Source of the DNA: Candidatus Kapaibacterium sp.
Lineage (GTDB): Bacteria > Bacteroidota > Ignavibacteria > Kapaibacteriales > UBA2268
Reading direction: 5' to 3'
Assembly: GCA_030835065.1 (NCBI GenBank)
Contig: JAUQWR010000451.1
Coordinates: forward strand, 1 to 10,339
Length of the DNA: 10,339 nucleotides
The notes beneath the pieces are model-generated. The model was not told where the DNA came from. It did no database searches and saw only the letters and a list, made by a program, of their open reading frames with translations. Position numbers and translations under genes: made by a program. Below, one piece after another: positions 1-6,544 of the stretch (position 1 is the first letter of the stretch; each line of letters begins with the position of its first letter).

Positions 1-13
1 AAAGATGATATTA

Positions 14-39
14 TAATAAGTATTATATATAACTTATTA
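14..39. repeat. AT-only inverted repeat downstream of the DedA gene
   Basis: TAATAAGT (14-21) and ACTTATTA (32-39) are perfect inverted repeats around a 10-nt AT loop. It lies about 70 nt beyond the stop codon of the minus-strand DedA gene. The stem has one G-C pair per arm and no clean T-run follows in either direction, so it is at best a weak terminator. The rest of 1-110 is plain AT-rich sequence with no gene visible. Confidence 0.3.
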
Positions 40-110
40 GTTTTCATAATATCCAATTTAAATTTACATAATTCGATTACGAATCAAAACATCAAAAGTG
101 ACACATAAAA

Positions 111-725
111 TCAGCTTTTTTTAGCTTTTGATTTATTAATAATCCACTTAATCAAAAAAACTAAAGCAATTAAGCCAAAAATAACAAGGAGAACATTACC
201 GTATTTGGTCATATATTTATCTACTAAATGCCATTGCTCACCAAATACATAGCCCAAATAAATCAAAACAGCATTCCAAACTAAAGCACTTACTGCAGAA
301 AGGATCATAGTCTTCTTAAAAGTCAATTCAGACATACCTGCAAAGAATCCAATAATAGCTCTTGTACCCGAAAGGAACCTATTAGCCACAATCAACCAAT
401 ATCCCCAGCGCTTAAACCACGTTTCGGCTTTCATTACTGCATCTCTCGAAATAAAAGCGAATTTATCAGACTCAATCACTTTCTTTTCAAACTTTTCGCC
501 TAGCCAAAACATCACATAAAAACCTAATGTGGAGCCTATAGTTGTAGCAATCAATAGTTCAATAAAACCAACTTTGCCGGATGCAACTAATGCGCCAATG
601 AATACAATTACTGTGTCGGATGGTGAGGGTGGAAATATATTTTCTAAAAAGGTCATAAACATTGCAAACAATAAAATCCAATACCATGGAATAGTTTGTA
701 CGAAATGTATTGCTGTCTCTAACAT
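111..725 (-). CDS. DedA family (SNARE-associated/VTT domain) inner-membrane protein
   Basis: This is a 204-residue polytopic membrane protein of the DedA/VTT family, near the usual family length of about 200. Family members support membrane homeostasis, and some act as undecaprenyl-phosphate or phospholipid translocases in the inner membrane. The sequence shows an N-terminal amphipathic/hydrophobic stretch, then the family's ENIFPPSPSD segment (residues 28-37), which matches the re-entrant loop motif with acidic residues. Next comes a Gly-rich helix (GSTLGFYVMFWLG, 64-76) and the signature NRFLSGTR (115-122), equivalent to the conserved R-F-x-P-G-x-R. Hydrophobic segments follow at about 137-162 and 177-196, with a basic C-terminus. 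The ATG start is supported by a purine-rich AGAGGA just upstream on the minus strand. The gene is divergent from the methyltransferase gene and looks monocistronic. The substrate cannot be told from sequence. Confidence 0.9.
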   Translation of the reverse strand: MLETAIHFVQTIPWYWILLFAMFMTFLENIFPPSPSDTVIVFIGALVASGKVGFIELLIATTIGSTLGFYVMFWLGEKFEKKVIESDKFAFISRDAVMKAETWFKRWGYWLIVANRFLSGTRAIIGFFAGMSELTFKKTMILSAVSALVWNAVLIYLGYVFGEQWHLVDKYMTKYGNVLLVIFGLIALVFLIKWIINKSKAKKS

Positions 726-759
726 TTATCCTCTTTTTCATTCTTAAAAAAACAATTTA

Positions 760-767
760 CAAATTTA
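760..767 (-). promoter_or_regulatory. candidate -7 element TAAATTTG for the DedA gene
   Basis: Read on the minus strand this is TAAATTTG, matching the Bacteroidota housekeeping -7 pattern TAnnTTTG, and it sits 34 nt upstream of the DedA start codon. No properly spaced TTTG -33 element is visible: the nearest lies only 12 nt upstream. The call rests on one 8-mer in AT-rich DNA and is tentative. Confidence 0.22.
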
Positions 768-815
768 ATATTTCAAGAACAAAAAATTTCAATATTTTAC
801 TAACTTATTATTCCG

Positions 816-823
816 TAAATTTG
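816..823 (+). promoter_or_regulatory. candidate -7 element TAAATTTG for the methyltransferase gene
   Basis: TAAATTTG on the plus strand, 37 nt upstream of the ATG at 861, matches TAnnTTTG. An imperfect -33 element (TTTT, 794-797) precedes it by 18 nt. The same 8-mer occurs facing the other way at 760-767, so this 130-nt divergent spacer could hold two back-to-back promoters. AT-richness makes chance matches likely. Confidence 0.25.
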
Positions 824-860
824 TTGTTCGATTTATTTCAAATTTATTAATTGTGTGAAA

Positions 861-2249
861 ATGTCGGTTGAAATGACAGAAACATCTGAAAAAGGCAAAT
901 TATATATAGTCTCGACTCATATTGGGAATCGCGACGATATGACTTTGCGTGCAATCGAATCTCTAAAGAGATGCGATCTCGTGGTATGCGAGGAATTTAA
1001 AATTGGTGCCCGTATTCTTAAAGAACTCAATCTTAAGAAAGATTTGGATACCTTAAATGAACAAAATGAAGAAACAAAAGCCTTAGACTTTTTGAATGAA
1101 ATGATTGCAGGCAAAAAGTTGGCTCTAATTTCTGATTGTGGCACTCCGCTTATTGCCGATCCAGGCTATCAATTGGTGAGAGCTGCTCTTAAAGCTGGTA
1201 TCGAAATCGAAGTTGTTCCTGGCGTTACTAGTATTATGACTGCTATCGTACGTTCTGGTTTCCGTGCCGATAGTTTCCTTTATGCAGGTTTCTTAGGCAG
1301 AAAGCCTGAAGACAGAATTGCACAATTGATTAGCCTTTCGAAAGTGCCTCGCACTGTTGTTTTGCTCGAAACTCCTTATAGATTGATGCCTTTCCTCGAA
1401 GCAGCTGCAGAGGTTATGCCCGATAGGCAAGCCTATATTGGCGTAAACCTTACTATGCCTTTCGAGTCTCATCATTATGGCACATTCGCCGAATTACTCG
1501 AAAAATTCAATAAAGAAAAAATTAAAGCTGAATTTGTTGTTTGTTTCGAAGGTAATCTAAGACCTAATTCTATTAGCGAAGCTATTAATAGATTTGACAA
1601 CGAAGAATTATTTGATTTTGTTCAAGATTCAGACTCTCCTCGCCCAAGACGCAATAGCGGCGATAGAAATAAAAATTTCGGCGACAGACGCAACCCTAGA
1701 TTCGATAGTGGCAGACGTCCAAAAGGTTTTGAATCCAAACGCAGAGATAATTTCTGGAAAGATAAAAATTCTGATGAATCTTATGATAGAAGCGACAGAT
1801 TTGAGTCTAAACGCAGAGATAATTTCTCTAACGATAGAAACTCCGATTCTTCCTTCGAAAGAAAAGATAAATTCGGCTCCAAACGCAGAGAAGGCTTCTC
1901 TAATGATAGAAGACCAGGTTCTAATTTCGAAAGAAAAGATAAATTCGGTTCTAGGAGCAGAGATTCTAGAGATAACAGAGATTCTAGAGATAACAGAGAT
2001 TTTAGAGAAAACCGAGATAGTCGAGAAAACCGAGATTTTAGAGAAAATAGAGATTTCAGGGATAGCAGAGACAGTAGAGATCGCAGAGATTCCTATCGCT
2101 CTAATGATAGACGCAGTAGCGACTTTGGTAATTCCGACGAAAGAAGAAGTTTCAACGATAAAAGTTCTAACGAAGGATTTGATAGAAAGAAGAAGTTCAG
2201 CTCTTCAAAACCTTCGAGAGGCGGTTACGGGAAGCCCAAAAGAAGATAA
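861..2249 (+). CDS. RsmI-type 16S rRNA 2'-O-ribose methyltransferase with long disordered Arg/Asp-rich tail
   Basis: The N-terminal ~240 residues are a tetrapyrrole-methylase-fold SAM methyltransferase closest to RsmI, which methylates the ribose of C1402 in 16S rRNA. With the ATG at 861 as residue 1, visible motifs are THIGN (19-23, family T-P-I-G-N), SDCGTP (91-96), DPGY (100-103), VPGVTS (119-124) and ETPYR (170-174, family E-[ST]-P-x-R). Two other family signatures are altered: EDTR reads EEFK (44-47) and the HEHNE region reads LNEQNE (65-70). The usual C-terminal HTH-like RsmI domain is not recognisable. In its place residues ~257-462 form a charged Arg/Asp/Ser/Asn/Phe-rich tail with 24-residue repeats and then R-[DE]-X triplets, ending in a basic Gly/Lys/Arg stretch. 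Such tails are typical of RNA-binding proteins. A GTG at 855, in frame two codons upstream, is an alternative start; neither has a clear Shine-Dalgarno. The true target may be C1402 or another RNA site. Confidence 0.85.
   Translation: MSVEMTETSEKGKLYIVSTHIGNRDDMTLRAIESLKRCDLVVCEEFKIGARILKELNLKKDLDTLNEQNEETKALDFLNEMIAGKKLALISDCGTPLIADPGYQLVRAALKAGIEIEVVPGVTSIMTAIVRSGFRADSFLYAGFLGRKPEDRIAQLISLSKVPRTVVLLETPYRLMPFLEAAAEVMPDRQAYIGVNLTMPFESHHYGTFAELLEKFNKEKIKAEFVVCFEGNLRPNSISEAINRFDNEELFDFVQDSDSPRPRRNSGDRNKNFGDRRNPRFDSGRRPKGFESKRRDNFWKDKNSDESYDRSDRFESKRRDNFSNDRNSDSSFERKDKFGSKRREGFSNDRRPGSNFERKDKFGSRSRDSRDNRDSRDNRDFRENRDSRENRDFRENRDFRDSRDSRDRRDSYRSNDRRSSDFGNSDERRSFNDKSSNEGFDRKKKFSSSKPSRGGYGKPKRR
1728..1958 (+). 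repeat. 72-bp (24-residue) tandem repeats inside the methyltransferase tail
   Basis: Units begin at 1728, 1800, 1872 and 1944, exactly 72 bp apart. They encode FESKRRDNF, FESKRRDNF, FGSKRREGF and FGSRSRDSR at their starts (residues 290, 314, 338, 362). The second half of each unit is less conserved but keeps the pattern N-D-R/K, S, F/Y, R, D, F. The fourth copy breaks off into the short-period repeat. Period and register keep the frame open, which is consistent with expansion by in-frame duplication. Confidence 0.85.
1959..2093 (+). repeat. 9-bp short-period repeat encoding 15 R-[D/E]-X triplets
   Basis: From residue 367 to 411 the protein reads as 15 uninterrupted triplets of Arg, Asp or Glu, then Ser/Asn/Phe/Arg. 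At DNA level the unit is like agagattct or agagataac, with an 18-bp pair (RDS-RDN) repeated exactly at the left end. Arg is mainly AGA here, with CGA at some positions, so the array has partly diverged. Alternating charge at this density predicts a disordered segment. Confidence 0.85.
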
Positions 2250-2275
2250 TTTCTGTTGGTAAATATATATTTTTC

Positions 2276-2334
2276 AAAGCAATTTAAAAAGCTTAATACT
2301 CTAAGTAGATAGTTCTTTTAAATTGCTTTTTTTT
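2276..2334 (+). terminator. Rho-independent terminator of the methyltransferase gene
   Basis: AAAGCAATTTAAAA (2276-2289) pairs perfectly over 14 bp with TTTTAAATTGCTTT (2316-2329), and an 8-T run spans 2327-2334. The 26-nt loop is long and the stem AT-rich, but the T-run and position 27 nt after the stop codon fit a plus-strand terminator. The right arm and T-run lie inside the last codons of the convergent glycosyltransferase gene. The minus-strand direction has no T-run, so it is not bidirectional. Confidence 0.6.
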
Positions 2335-3503
2335 ATTGATAATGCTATTGAAATTGCAAAAAAAGCTATCCATTCTATATCTAACTTAAATCGAATATTC
2401 GCTGTTAATGTAAGTGAATATACAATTGTAAAATATATAAGTACTAATAACAATCCTACAAACATCTTTCGATTATATTTAAATAATATAATTAATGAAA
2501 TCAACAAAATTAAATTTGATATTATTACTGGTATCTTCCGGATAAATAAGAATTTTATACTATTATCATTGAAATACCTTGGAGGATATGTCCAGTAAAC
2601 ATATGATTGGTGAATTGTCTTTTCTATATATAAAGATAAATTATTCATAATAAATGGAACAATAAATGATTTATATTCCTGTTCCATATCTACATCATTT
2701 TTAATTTCTCTTAGACTATCCATTCTATTTGTAATGGCATTAGGAATAATATCAAACTCTTGCTTTCCATGGCTTTCGAAGCTAAATCCAACAAATAAGT
2801 TCATATACAACGGAGATTTTCCAGGAATAAACCTATCAAAAGCAACATAATTTCTTATAATCCAAGGAAATACTATTGCTAATATCATTAAAATTGAAAG
2901 AATTAAATATTTACTTCTTTTTTTGAATATTAAATAAATGAAATATACAGAAAAAATAGGAGCTGAAATAGCTTGAGTCAAAATAGTAAGCCCTGATAAT
3001 ATACCAATGCCAATAGAATTTACTCTGTTCCATCCATTTAAATATATTTTGCTGGCAAAAAATATACTTAATAAGATTAGAAGTAAAAACAAATTAGTTG
3101 CTTCGACTGCGAATGAATAATATTGATAAGATGGATGAACAAGCCAAAAAACAGCTGATATAAATGCATACTTGTTTTTTATATACTGTATTAAAATTTT
3201 ATATGTTATTATTGGAAAGAAGAAATGTATTAGATGCTGAATTATCTGAAAAATAAATATTGATTTTGCACCACTGACAGCCAAAATTATATATAAAAAT
3301 ATTGGATATATCGGAGTTTTAATAGCGGTAGGACCTGCTAATGGATGCAGTACATATCCTAATCCATTAATCATATTAACAGCAATTTTATAATCTTCAA
3401 CCAATGGAACATTTATATCAAATAAGCAGGATATTACAATTTTAATTATAGTAATAATTCCACTGATAATTATGATAGTCTTTAAGTTGATATATTTATT
3501 CAT
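2301..3503 (-). CDS. GT39/ArnT-like polytopic membrane glycosyltransferase
   Basis: This 400-residue integral membrane protein has about ten hydrophobic segments and resembles GT-C enzymes of the GT39/ArnT/PMT type. These transfer sugars from polyprenyl-phosphate carriers to proteins or lipids on the outer face of the inner membrane. After the first helix (about residues 10-28) the first periplasmic loop carries an acidic pair E36-D37, followed by GLGY and PTAIKTPIYPIFL (58-70). That matches the family pattern of an acidic catalytic residue, then G-x-G-Y, then P-T-A-x-x-P-x-Y-P. PWIIRN (213-218) is another common family motif. The C-terminal third holds three more helices and lacks a recognisable soluble domain. 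I chose the ATG at 3503 over a TTG three codons upstream; no Shine-Dalgarno is visible. The gene is markedly AT-rich (many Ile, Lys, Asn, Phe codons) compared with its neighbours. It lies downstream of the PBP gene on the same strand, separated by a hairpin. Acceptor and donor are unknown. Confidence 0.75.
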   Translation of the reverse strand: MNKYINLKTIIIISGIITIIKIVISCLFDINVPLVEDYKIAVNMINGLGYVLHPLAGPTAIKTPIYPIFLYIILAVSGAKSIFIFQIIQHLIHFFFPIITYKILIQYIKNKYAFISAVFWLVHPSYQYYSFAVEATNLFLLLILLSIFFASKIYLNGWNRVNSIGIGILSGLTILTQAISAPIFSVYFIYLIFKKRSKYLILSILMILAIVFPWIIRNYVAFDRFIPGKSPLYMNLFVGFSFESHGKQEFDIIPNAITNRMDSLREIKNDVDMEQEYKSFIVPFIMNNLSLYIEKTIHQSYVYWTYPPRYFNDNSIKFLFIRKIPVIISNLILLISLIILFKYNRKMFVGLLLVLIYFTIVYSLTLTANIRFKLDIEWIAFFAISIALSIKKSNLKELST

Positions 3504-3520
3504 AATGTTCAAAATAGAAA

Positions 3521-3542
3521 TGCCACATTAGTAAATGTGGCA
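3521..3542 (-). terminator. hairpin between the PBP and glycosyltransferase genes
   Basis: TGCCACATT (3521-3529) and AATGTGGCA (3534-3542) form a perfect 9-bp stem with a 4-nt loop, 11 nt after the PBP stop codon. On the minus strand it is followed by a moderately T-rich stretch (ATTTCTATTTT), so it likely ends or attenuates PBP transcription 18 nt before the glycosyltransferase start. The T-tract is interrupted, so read-through into the downstream gene is possible. Confidence 0.6.
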
Positions 3543-3553
3543 ATTTTAAAATA

Positions 3554-5836
3554 TTAATTTGGCTTTTTCATTTTACTTAGAGGTGGCAGTACAGCTTGTT
3601 CTTTTCTTCTCTGTGGTTCCGGCTCAGGAGCAGGAGCTTGAGGAGCTTCGTCTTCAAATCTATCTTGCACACCATTGCCTTGCTGGCTTGGAGAAAGATT
3701 ATAAGGTGTCCAATTGTCTGTAACTGCAGAATCTTTTGGATTGAATACAAACTTTTTCTGTTTGTAAGGAAGCAGTGGGTCAGCATAAATCTTTTGCATA
3801 ATTTTACCCCAAAGCGGAGCAGAAACTCTACCACCATAACCAACAGCACCAAGACAATCGAAAGTCACTTTCAACTCATCAAAACCAACCCATACACCAC
3901 AAACTAACTGAGGAGTATAACCAACAAACCATGCGTCTGCAGCATCATTTGTTGTACCTGTTTTGCCTGCAGCATCGATATTTGGTAAAAATCCTTTGAT
4001 ACGGCTGGCAGTACCATAATTAACAACGCCTTGCATCATATAAGTCATTTGCTGTGCAATATCTTTGTCAAAAACATCAGTCAATTCTTTAGATTGTTTT
4101 CTTTCTGAAATCACTTCACCAGTCGGTGCTTCAATTCTTGTGTACGCATATGGATTTATATGCACACCATTGAAAGCAAAAGTACCATATGCAGATGTTA
4201 ATTCCAAAGGATCGACTTCACCACCGGCACCGAGAGATAAAGCAGGAACTGCTTTGAGATTGGACTGAATACCCATACGTTTAGCCAAAGACACTACATC
4301 ACCAGGTGTTGTATGCTCGGTAATTAGTCTAGCGGATACTGTATTTATAGAACGTGTAAGAGCAGAGCTAAGAGTAACCATTGTTTCTCCGTCTTCGCAT
4401 CCACCACCTTTAGGACTCCAAACTTCACCAGTACCCAAAGTATATGAGAAAGGACCGCAGTTTATTTTACTCATAGGAGTTAGTCCTTTCATCAATGCAG
4501 AAGCATAAACAAAAGGCTTAAAGGATGAACCCGGTTGACGCTTGATTTGAACAGCATGATTCAAAGAATATTTAGCATCAGGATTTTCCTGCATAAATTT
4601 TGGAGAAGCACCTGCCAATGCAAGTATTGCCCCTGAAGCCGGATCCAATACAACGACACCGCATTGAACAGTAGTTGCAGCATTTTTTACAGAATCGATA
4701 AATCTTTGATTATATTTATATTTCGATGCAATCCTGAATTTTTCACCTTCATCTGCAGCTTTATAGTCAGCTCTGTTTTTTACAGCTTTGTCTAATAATC
4801 GATTTAGTAATTCTTGATTATTTCTCCAAGACCAATTATCTATAAACATTTTTTGAATTTCGGGCATATATTCTTCCAGAGCTTCATTCAAATGTTTTTG
4901 GATTCGTGAATCAATAGTTGTATAAATTACTAAACCATCACGATAGAGATCATACTCGCTAAGTTTATTTTCTTTGCTTAAATTTTGGCGAATCATCTCA
5001 ACAAAATGAGGAGCAATACCAGCTTTTGTATTTTCGCCAAAGGCTTTTTTTCTATCAGCTGTTGCGAATACAAGTGGCTCGTTGAGTGAAGCATTGAACT
5101 TAGAACTAGAAATAAACTCTTCGTCATACATCAACCTTAAAACTAAATTTCTTCTCTGAAGAGCATCATCATAATTATCGCGTCTATTATAATATTCAGG
5201 TTTTTTGAGCAAACCAACTAAAAAAGCACATTCAGCAGTAGTAAGTTCTTTAGGATCTTTGCCAAAATATACTTTAGCAGCCACCTGCAAACCAAACGAT
5301 CCGCGTCCGAAAGCCATTGTATTTGTATATAATTCTATAATTTCTTCTTTAGTATAAGTTTTTTCTATTTGAATAGCAGTTATTGCCTCGCGAATTTTTC
5401 TATCCATAGTGGATTCACGATTTAAATATAAATTTCGAGCTACCTGCATAGTAAGTGTAGAAGCACCTTCTTTGGCATGACCCGCAAAAATATTTTTTAC
5501 AAATGCATTAAATACTCTGCCTGTAGGCACACCCCAATGATCATAAAATTTTCTATCTTCTGTAGCGATCAAAGCATTTACAAAATCTTTGGGAATATCC
5601 TTAAATGTAAGTGGCACTCTTCGCTCAATAAAAAAATGGTCCAACAATTCACCATCTGCACTATAAATCCTTGTAGCAAGCTTTTGTCTTGGATTTTCTA
5701 ATTGCTCCAAACTCGGCAGGCTATCTGCTATCACAACAGATACATAAAATGCTACCGCAGCAATCCCAATAACAGTTGCTGCCGATAATGCTATTAATAA
5801 TTGTAATGGTTTCATATTTCCAATTTTGCTTTTCAT
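3554..5836 (-). CDS. class A penicillin-binding protein (PBP1A-type glycosyltransferase/transpeptidase)
   Basis: This bifunctional peptidoglycan synthase polymerises lipid II through a GT51 domain and cross-links stem peptides through a transpeptidase domain. It is anchored in the inner membrane by one N-terminal helix (about residues 11-37). The GT51 domain shows TEDRKFYDHWGV (93-103, catalytic Glu94), EGASTLTMQVARN (123-135), KIRE (147-150) and ELYTNTMAFGRGSFG (169-182). The transpeptidase domain has all three active-site motifs: S437-S-F-K440 within RQPGSSFKP, S496-I-N498 and K625-T-G. A helical, charged segment at about 325-385 sits between the two domains. A Pro/Glu-rich tail (about 727-760) ends in a basic stretch. 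At 760 residues it is within the family range. The ATG at 5836 places a short basic stretch before the membrane helix; an internal ATG seven codons later is an alternative. Common symbols for the family are mrcA and ponA, but orthology cannot be assigned here. Confidence 0.95.
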   Translation of the reverse strand: MKSKIGNMKPLQLLIALSAATVIGIAAVAFYVSVVIADSLPSLEQLENPRQKLATRIYSADGELLDHFFIERRVPLTFKDIPKDFVNALIATEDRKFYDHWGVPTGRVFNAFVKNIFAGHAKEGASTLTMQVARNLYLNRESTMDRKIREAITAIQIEKTYTKEEIIELYTNTMAFGRGSFGLQVAAKVYFGKDPKELTTAECAFLVGLLKKPEYYNRRDNYDDALQRRNLVLRLMYDEEFISSSKFNASLNEPLVFATADRKKAFGENTKAGIAPHFVEMIRQNLSKENKLSEYDLYRDGLVIYTTIDSRIQKHLNEALEEYMPEIQKMFIDNWSWRNNQELLNRLLDKAVKNRADYKAADEGEKFRIASKYKYNQRFIDSVKNAATTVQCGVVVLDPASGAILALAGASPKFMQENPDAKYSLNHAVQIKRQPGSSFKPFVYASALMKGLTPMSKINCGPFSYTLGTGEVWSPKGGGCEDGETMVTLSSALTRSINTVSARLITEHTTPGDVVSLAKRMGIQSNLKAVPALSLGAGGEVDPLELTSAYGTFAFNGVHINPYAYTRIEAPTGEVISERKQSKELTDVFDKDIAQQMTYMMQGVVNYGTASRIKGFLPNIDAAGKTGTTNDAADAWFVGYTPQLVCGVWVGFDELKVTFDCLGAVGYGGRVSAPLWGKIMQKIYADPLLPYKQKKFVFNPKDSAVTDNWTPYNLSPSQQGNGVQDRFEDEAPQAPAPEPEPQRRKEQAVLPPLSKMKKPN

Positions 5837-6028
5837 AAAAAAGAAAAATTAAAAAAAATAATCCTTATCGAAAAATTAATTATATGTTTTGCTTCAATTT
5901 TCAATTAATAGTTATTTACTTTAGATTTTTTTAAATATAAATGCAGAATTCGATGTGATTCGTAGTTTTTCGGCACGCATTTTGATATTGTTTATTTGTT
6001 AAATATTGATTTTAAATTTGGGGGAAAA
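5837..6028. other. AT-rich divergent intergenic region
   Basis: These 192 nt separate the PBP gene (minus) from the LytR_C gene (plus) and must hold their promoters if both are transcribed independently. I see a minus-strand TATAAT (5879-5884) without a well-spaced upstream box, and a plus-strand TAAATTTG (6013-6020) only 8 nt before the LytR_C start. No coding sequence, hairpin with a T-run, or RNA gene is apparent. Confidence 0.5.
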
Positions 6029-6481
6029 ATGCAAATTTTAACAAACAACAAAAAAGCTAATATAATGCTGCTTTCAGCAGTTGGACTTATCGTTATCGGC
6101 ATGTTGTCGTCTTTTGTAAACAGAATGTTTATAGCTCCGCCGGTCGATCCGAATATTGACAGCAGCATTACAAAAAATACTCATGAAGAAGTTATTCAAG
6201 TTAATGTCTTGAATGCTTGCGGCAAAAAAGGATTAGCTGCTAAAGCTAAAGAATTTTTAAGATCTAGAGGATTTGATGTAGTTGAAATTGGGAATTTTGA
6301 ACAGCCTATGCCTAAATCTGTGATTATCGACAGGCTCGGCGATATTAATTCCGCTAAAAAAGTTGCTTATGCTCTTGGTATTCAAGACACTTTGATTCAA
6401 AAACAAGTCGACTCCACTCTCTATTTGAGATCGACTATCGTTATTGGAGATGATTTTGCAATTTTAAAACCTTTTAAATAG
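6029..6481 (+). CDS. membrane-anchored LytR C-terminal (LytR_C) domain protein
   Basis: This 150-residue protein has a short basic N-terminus, one transmembrane helix (about residues 12-31) and a periplasmic LytR_C domain (about 55-145). The domain shows the expected order: a strand with VNVLNACGKKGLA (58-70, family pattern V-x-N-G-[ST]-x-x-x-G-x-A), helix AKAKEFLRSRGFDVVE (71-86), then an Ala-rich helix (INSAKKVAYALG) and a final strand ending in IVIGDD. LytR_C is found at the C-terminus of LytR-CpsA-Psr wall-polymer ligases and also alone after a membrane helix, as here; its own function is not well defined. No catalytic LCP domain is present. The ATG at 6029, preceded by GGGGGA, is preferred over a TTG at 5996 that would add 11 residues ahead of the helix. 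The gene is monocistronic and followed by a strong terminator. Its position opposite a PBP gene fits a wall-related role, which is inference. Confidence 0.8.
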   Translation: MQILTNNKKANIMLLSAVGLIVIGMLSSFVNRMFIAPPVDPNIDSSITKNTHEEVIQVNVLNACGKKGLAAKAKEFLRSRGFDVVEIGNFEQPMPKSVIIDRLGDINSAKKVAYALGIQDTLIQKQVDSTLYLRSTIVIGDDFAILKPFK

Positions 6482-6484
6482 AAT
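6456..6484 (+). promoter_or_regulatory. possible sigma70-like promoter for the 6563 gene run
   Basis: TTGCAA (6456-6461), a 17-nt spacer and TAGAAT (6479-6484) resemble a -35/-10 pair overlapping the end of the LytR_C gene. If used, transcription would start near 6491 and place the hairpins at 6492-6544 in the leader of the next gene. The host may not use this consensus, so support is weak. Confidence 0.2.
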
Positions 6485-6491
6485 CTCACAC

Positions 6492-6544
6492 ATGGTACCT
6501 CAAATATACCATATTCACCCGGGATGTAGAATTTCGGGTTTTTT
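6492..6544 (+). terminator. tandem hairpins ending in a Rho-independent terminator
   Basis: The terminator stem is ACCCGGGAT (6517-6525) with ATTTCGGGT (6531-6539): nine pairs including two G-U wobbles and a 5-nt loop, followed directly by six T (6539-6544) and more T after one A. Just upstream ATGGTA (6492-6497) and TACCAT (6507-6512) form a second, weaker 6-bp hairpin. The pair lies between the LytR_C stop and the next gene's Shine-Dalgarno, so it most simply ends LytR_C transcription. Confidence 0.75.

Noticed and set aside
71..84. ATTCG-ATTA-CGAAT hairpin downstream of the DedA gene as its terminator
   Set aside because: The stem is only 5 bp and no T-run follows on the minus strand.
529..747. 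Short open frames antisense to the DedA gene, and similar ones antisense to the glycosyltransferase and PBP genes (2323-2598, 3596-3907, 4065-4268, 5477-5701)
   Set aside because: They lie wholly or almost wholly opposite well-supported genes, have no recognisable domains and no ribosome binding sites.
1728..2093. Regular repeats considered as a CRISPR or intergenic repeat array
   Set aside because: Repeats are in frame inside a coding gene, with 72-bp and 9-bp periods and no unique spacers.
1594..2262. A 222-codon plus-strand open frame overlapping the methyltransferase tail
   Set aside because: It is a shifted reading of the repeat array, giving a low-complexity Ile/Glu/Thr protein with no start signal. 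The main frame continues from a conserved catalytic domain.
5879..5884. Minus-strand TATAAT upstream of the PBP gene as a -10 box
   Set aside because: The only TTGAAA-like box upstream is 13 nt away, too close for a standard promoter, and the consensus may not apply in this lineage.
5996..6028. TTG at 5996 as the start of the LytR_C protein
   Set aside because: The ATG at 6029 has a GGGGGA upstream and puts a short basic stretch before the membrane helix, as expected.
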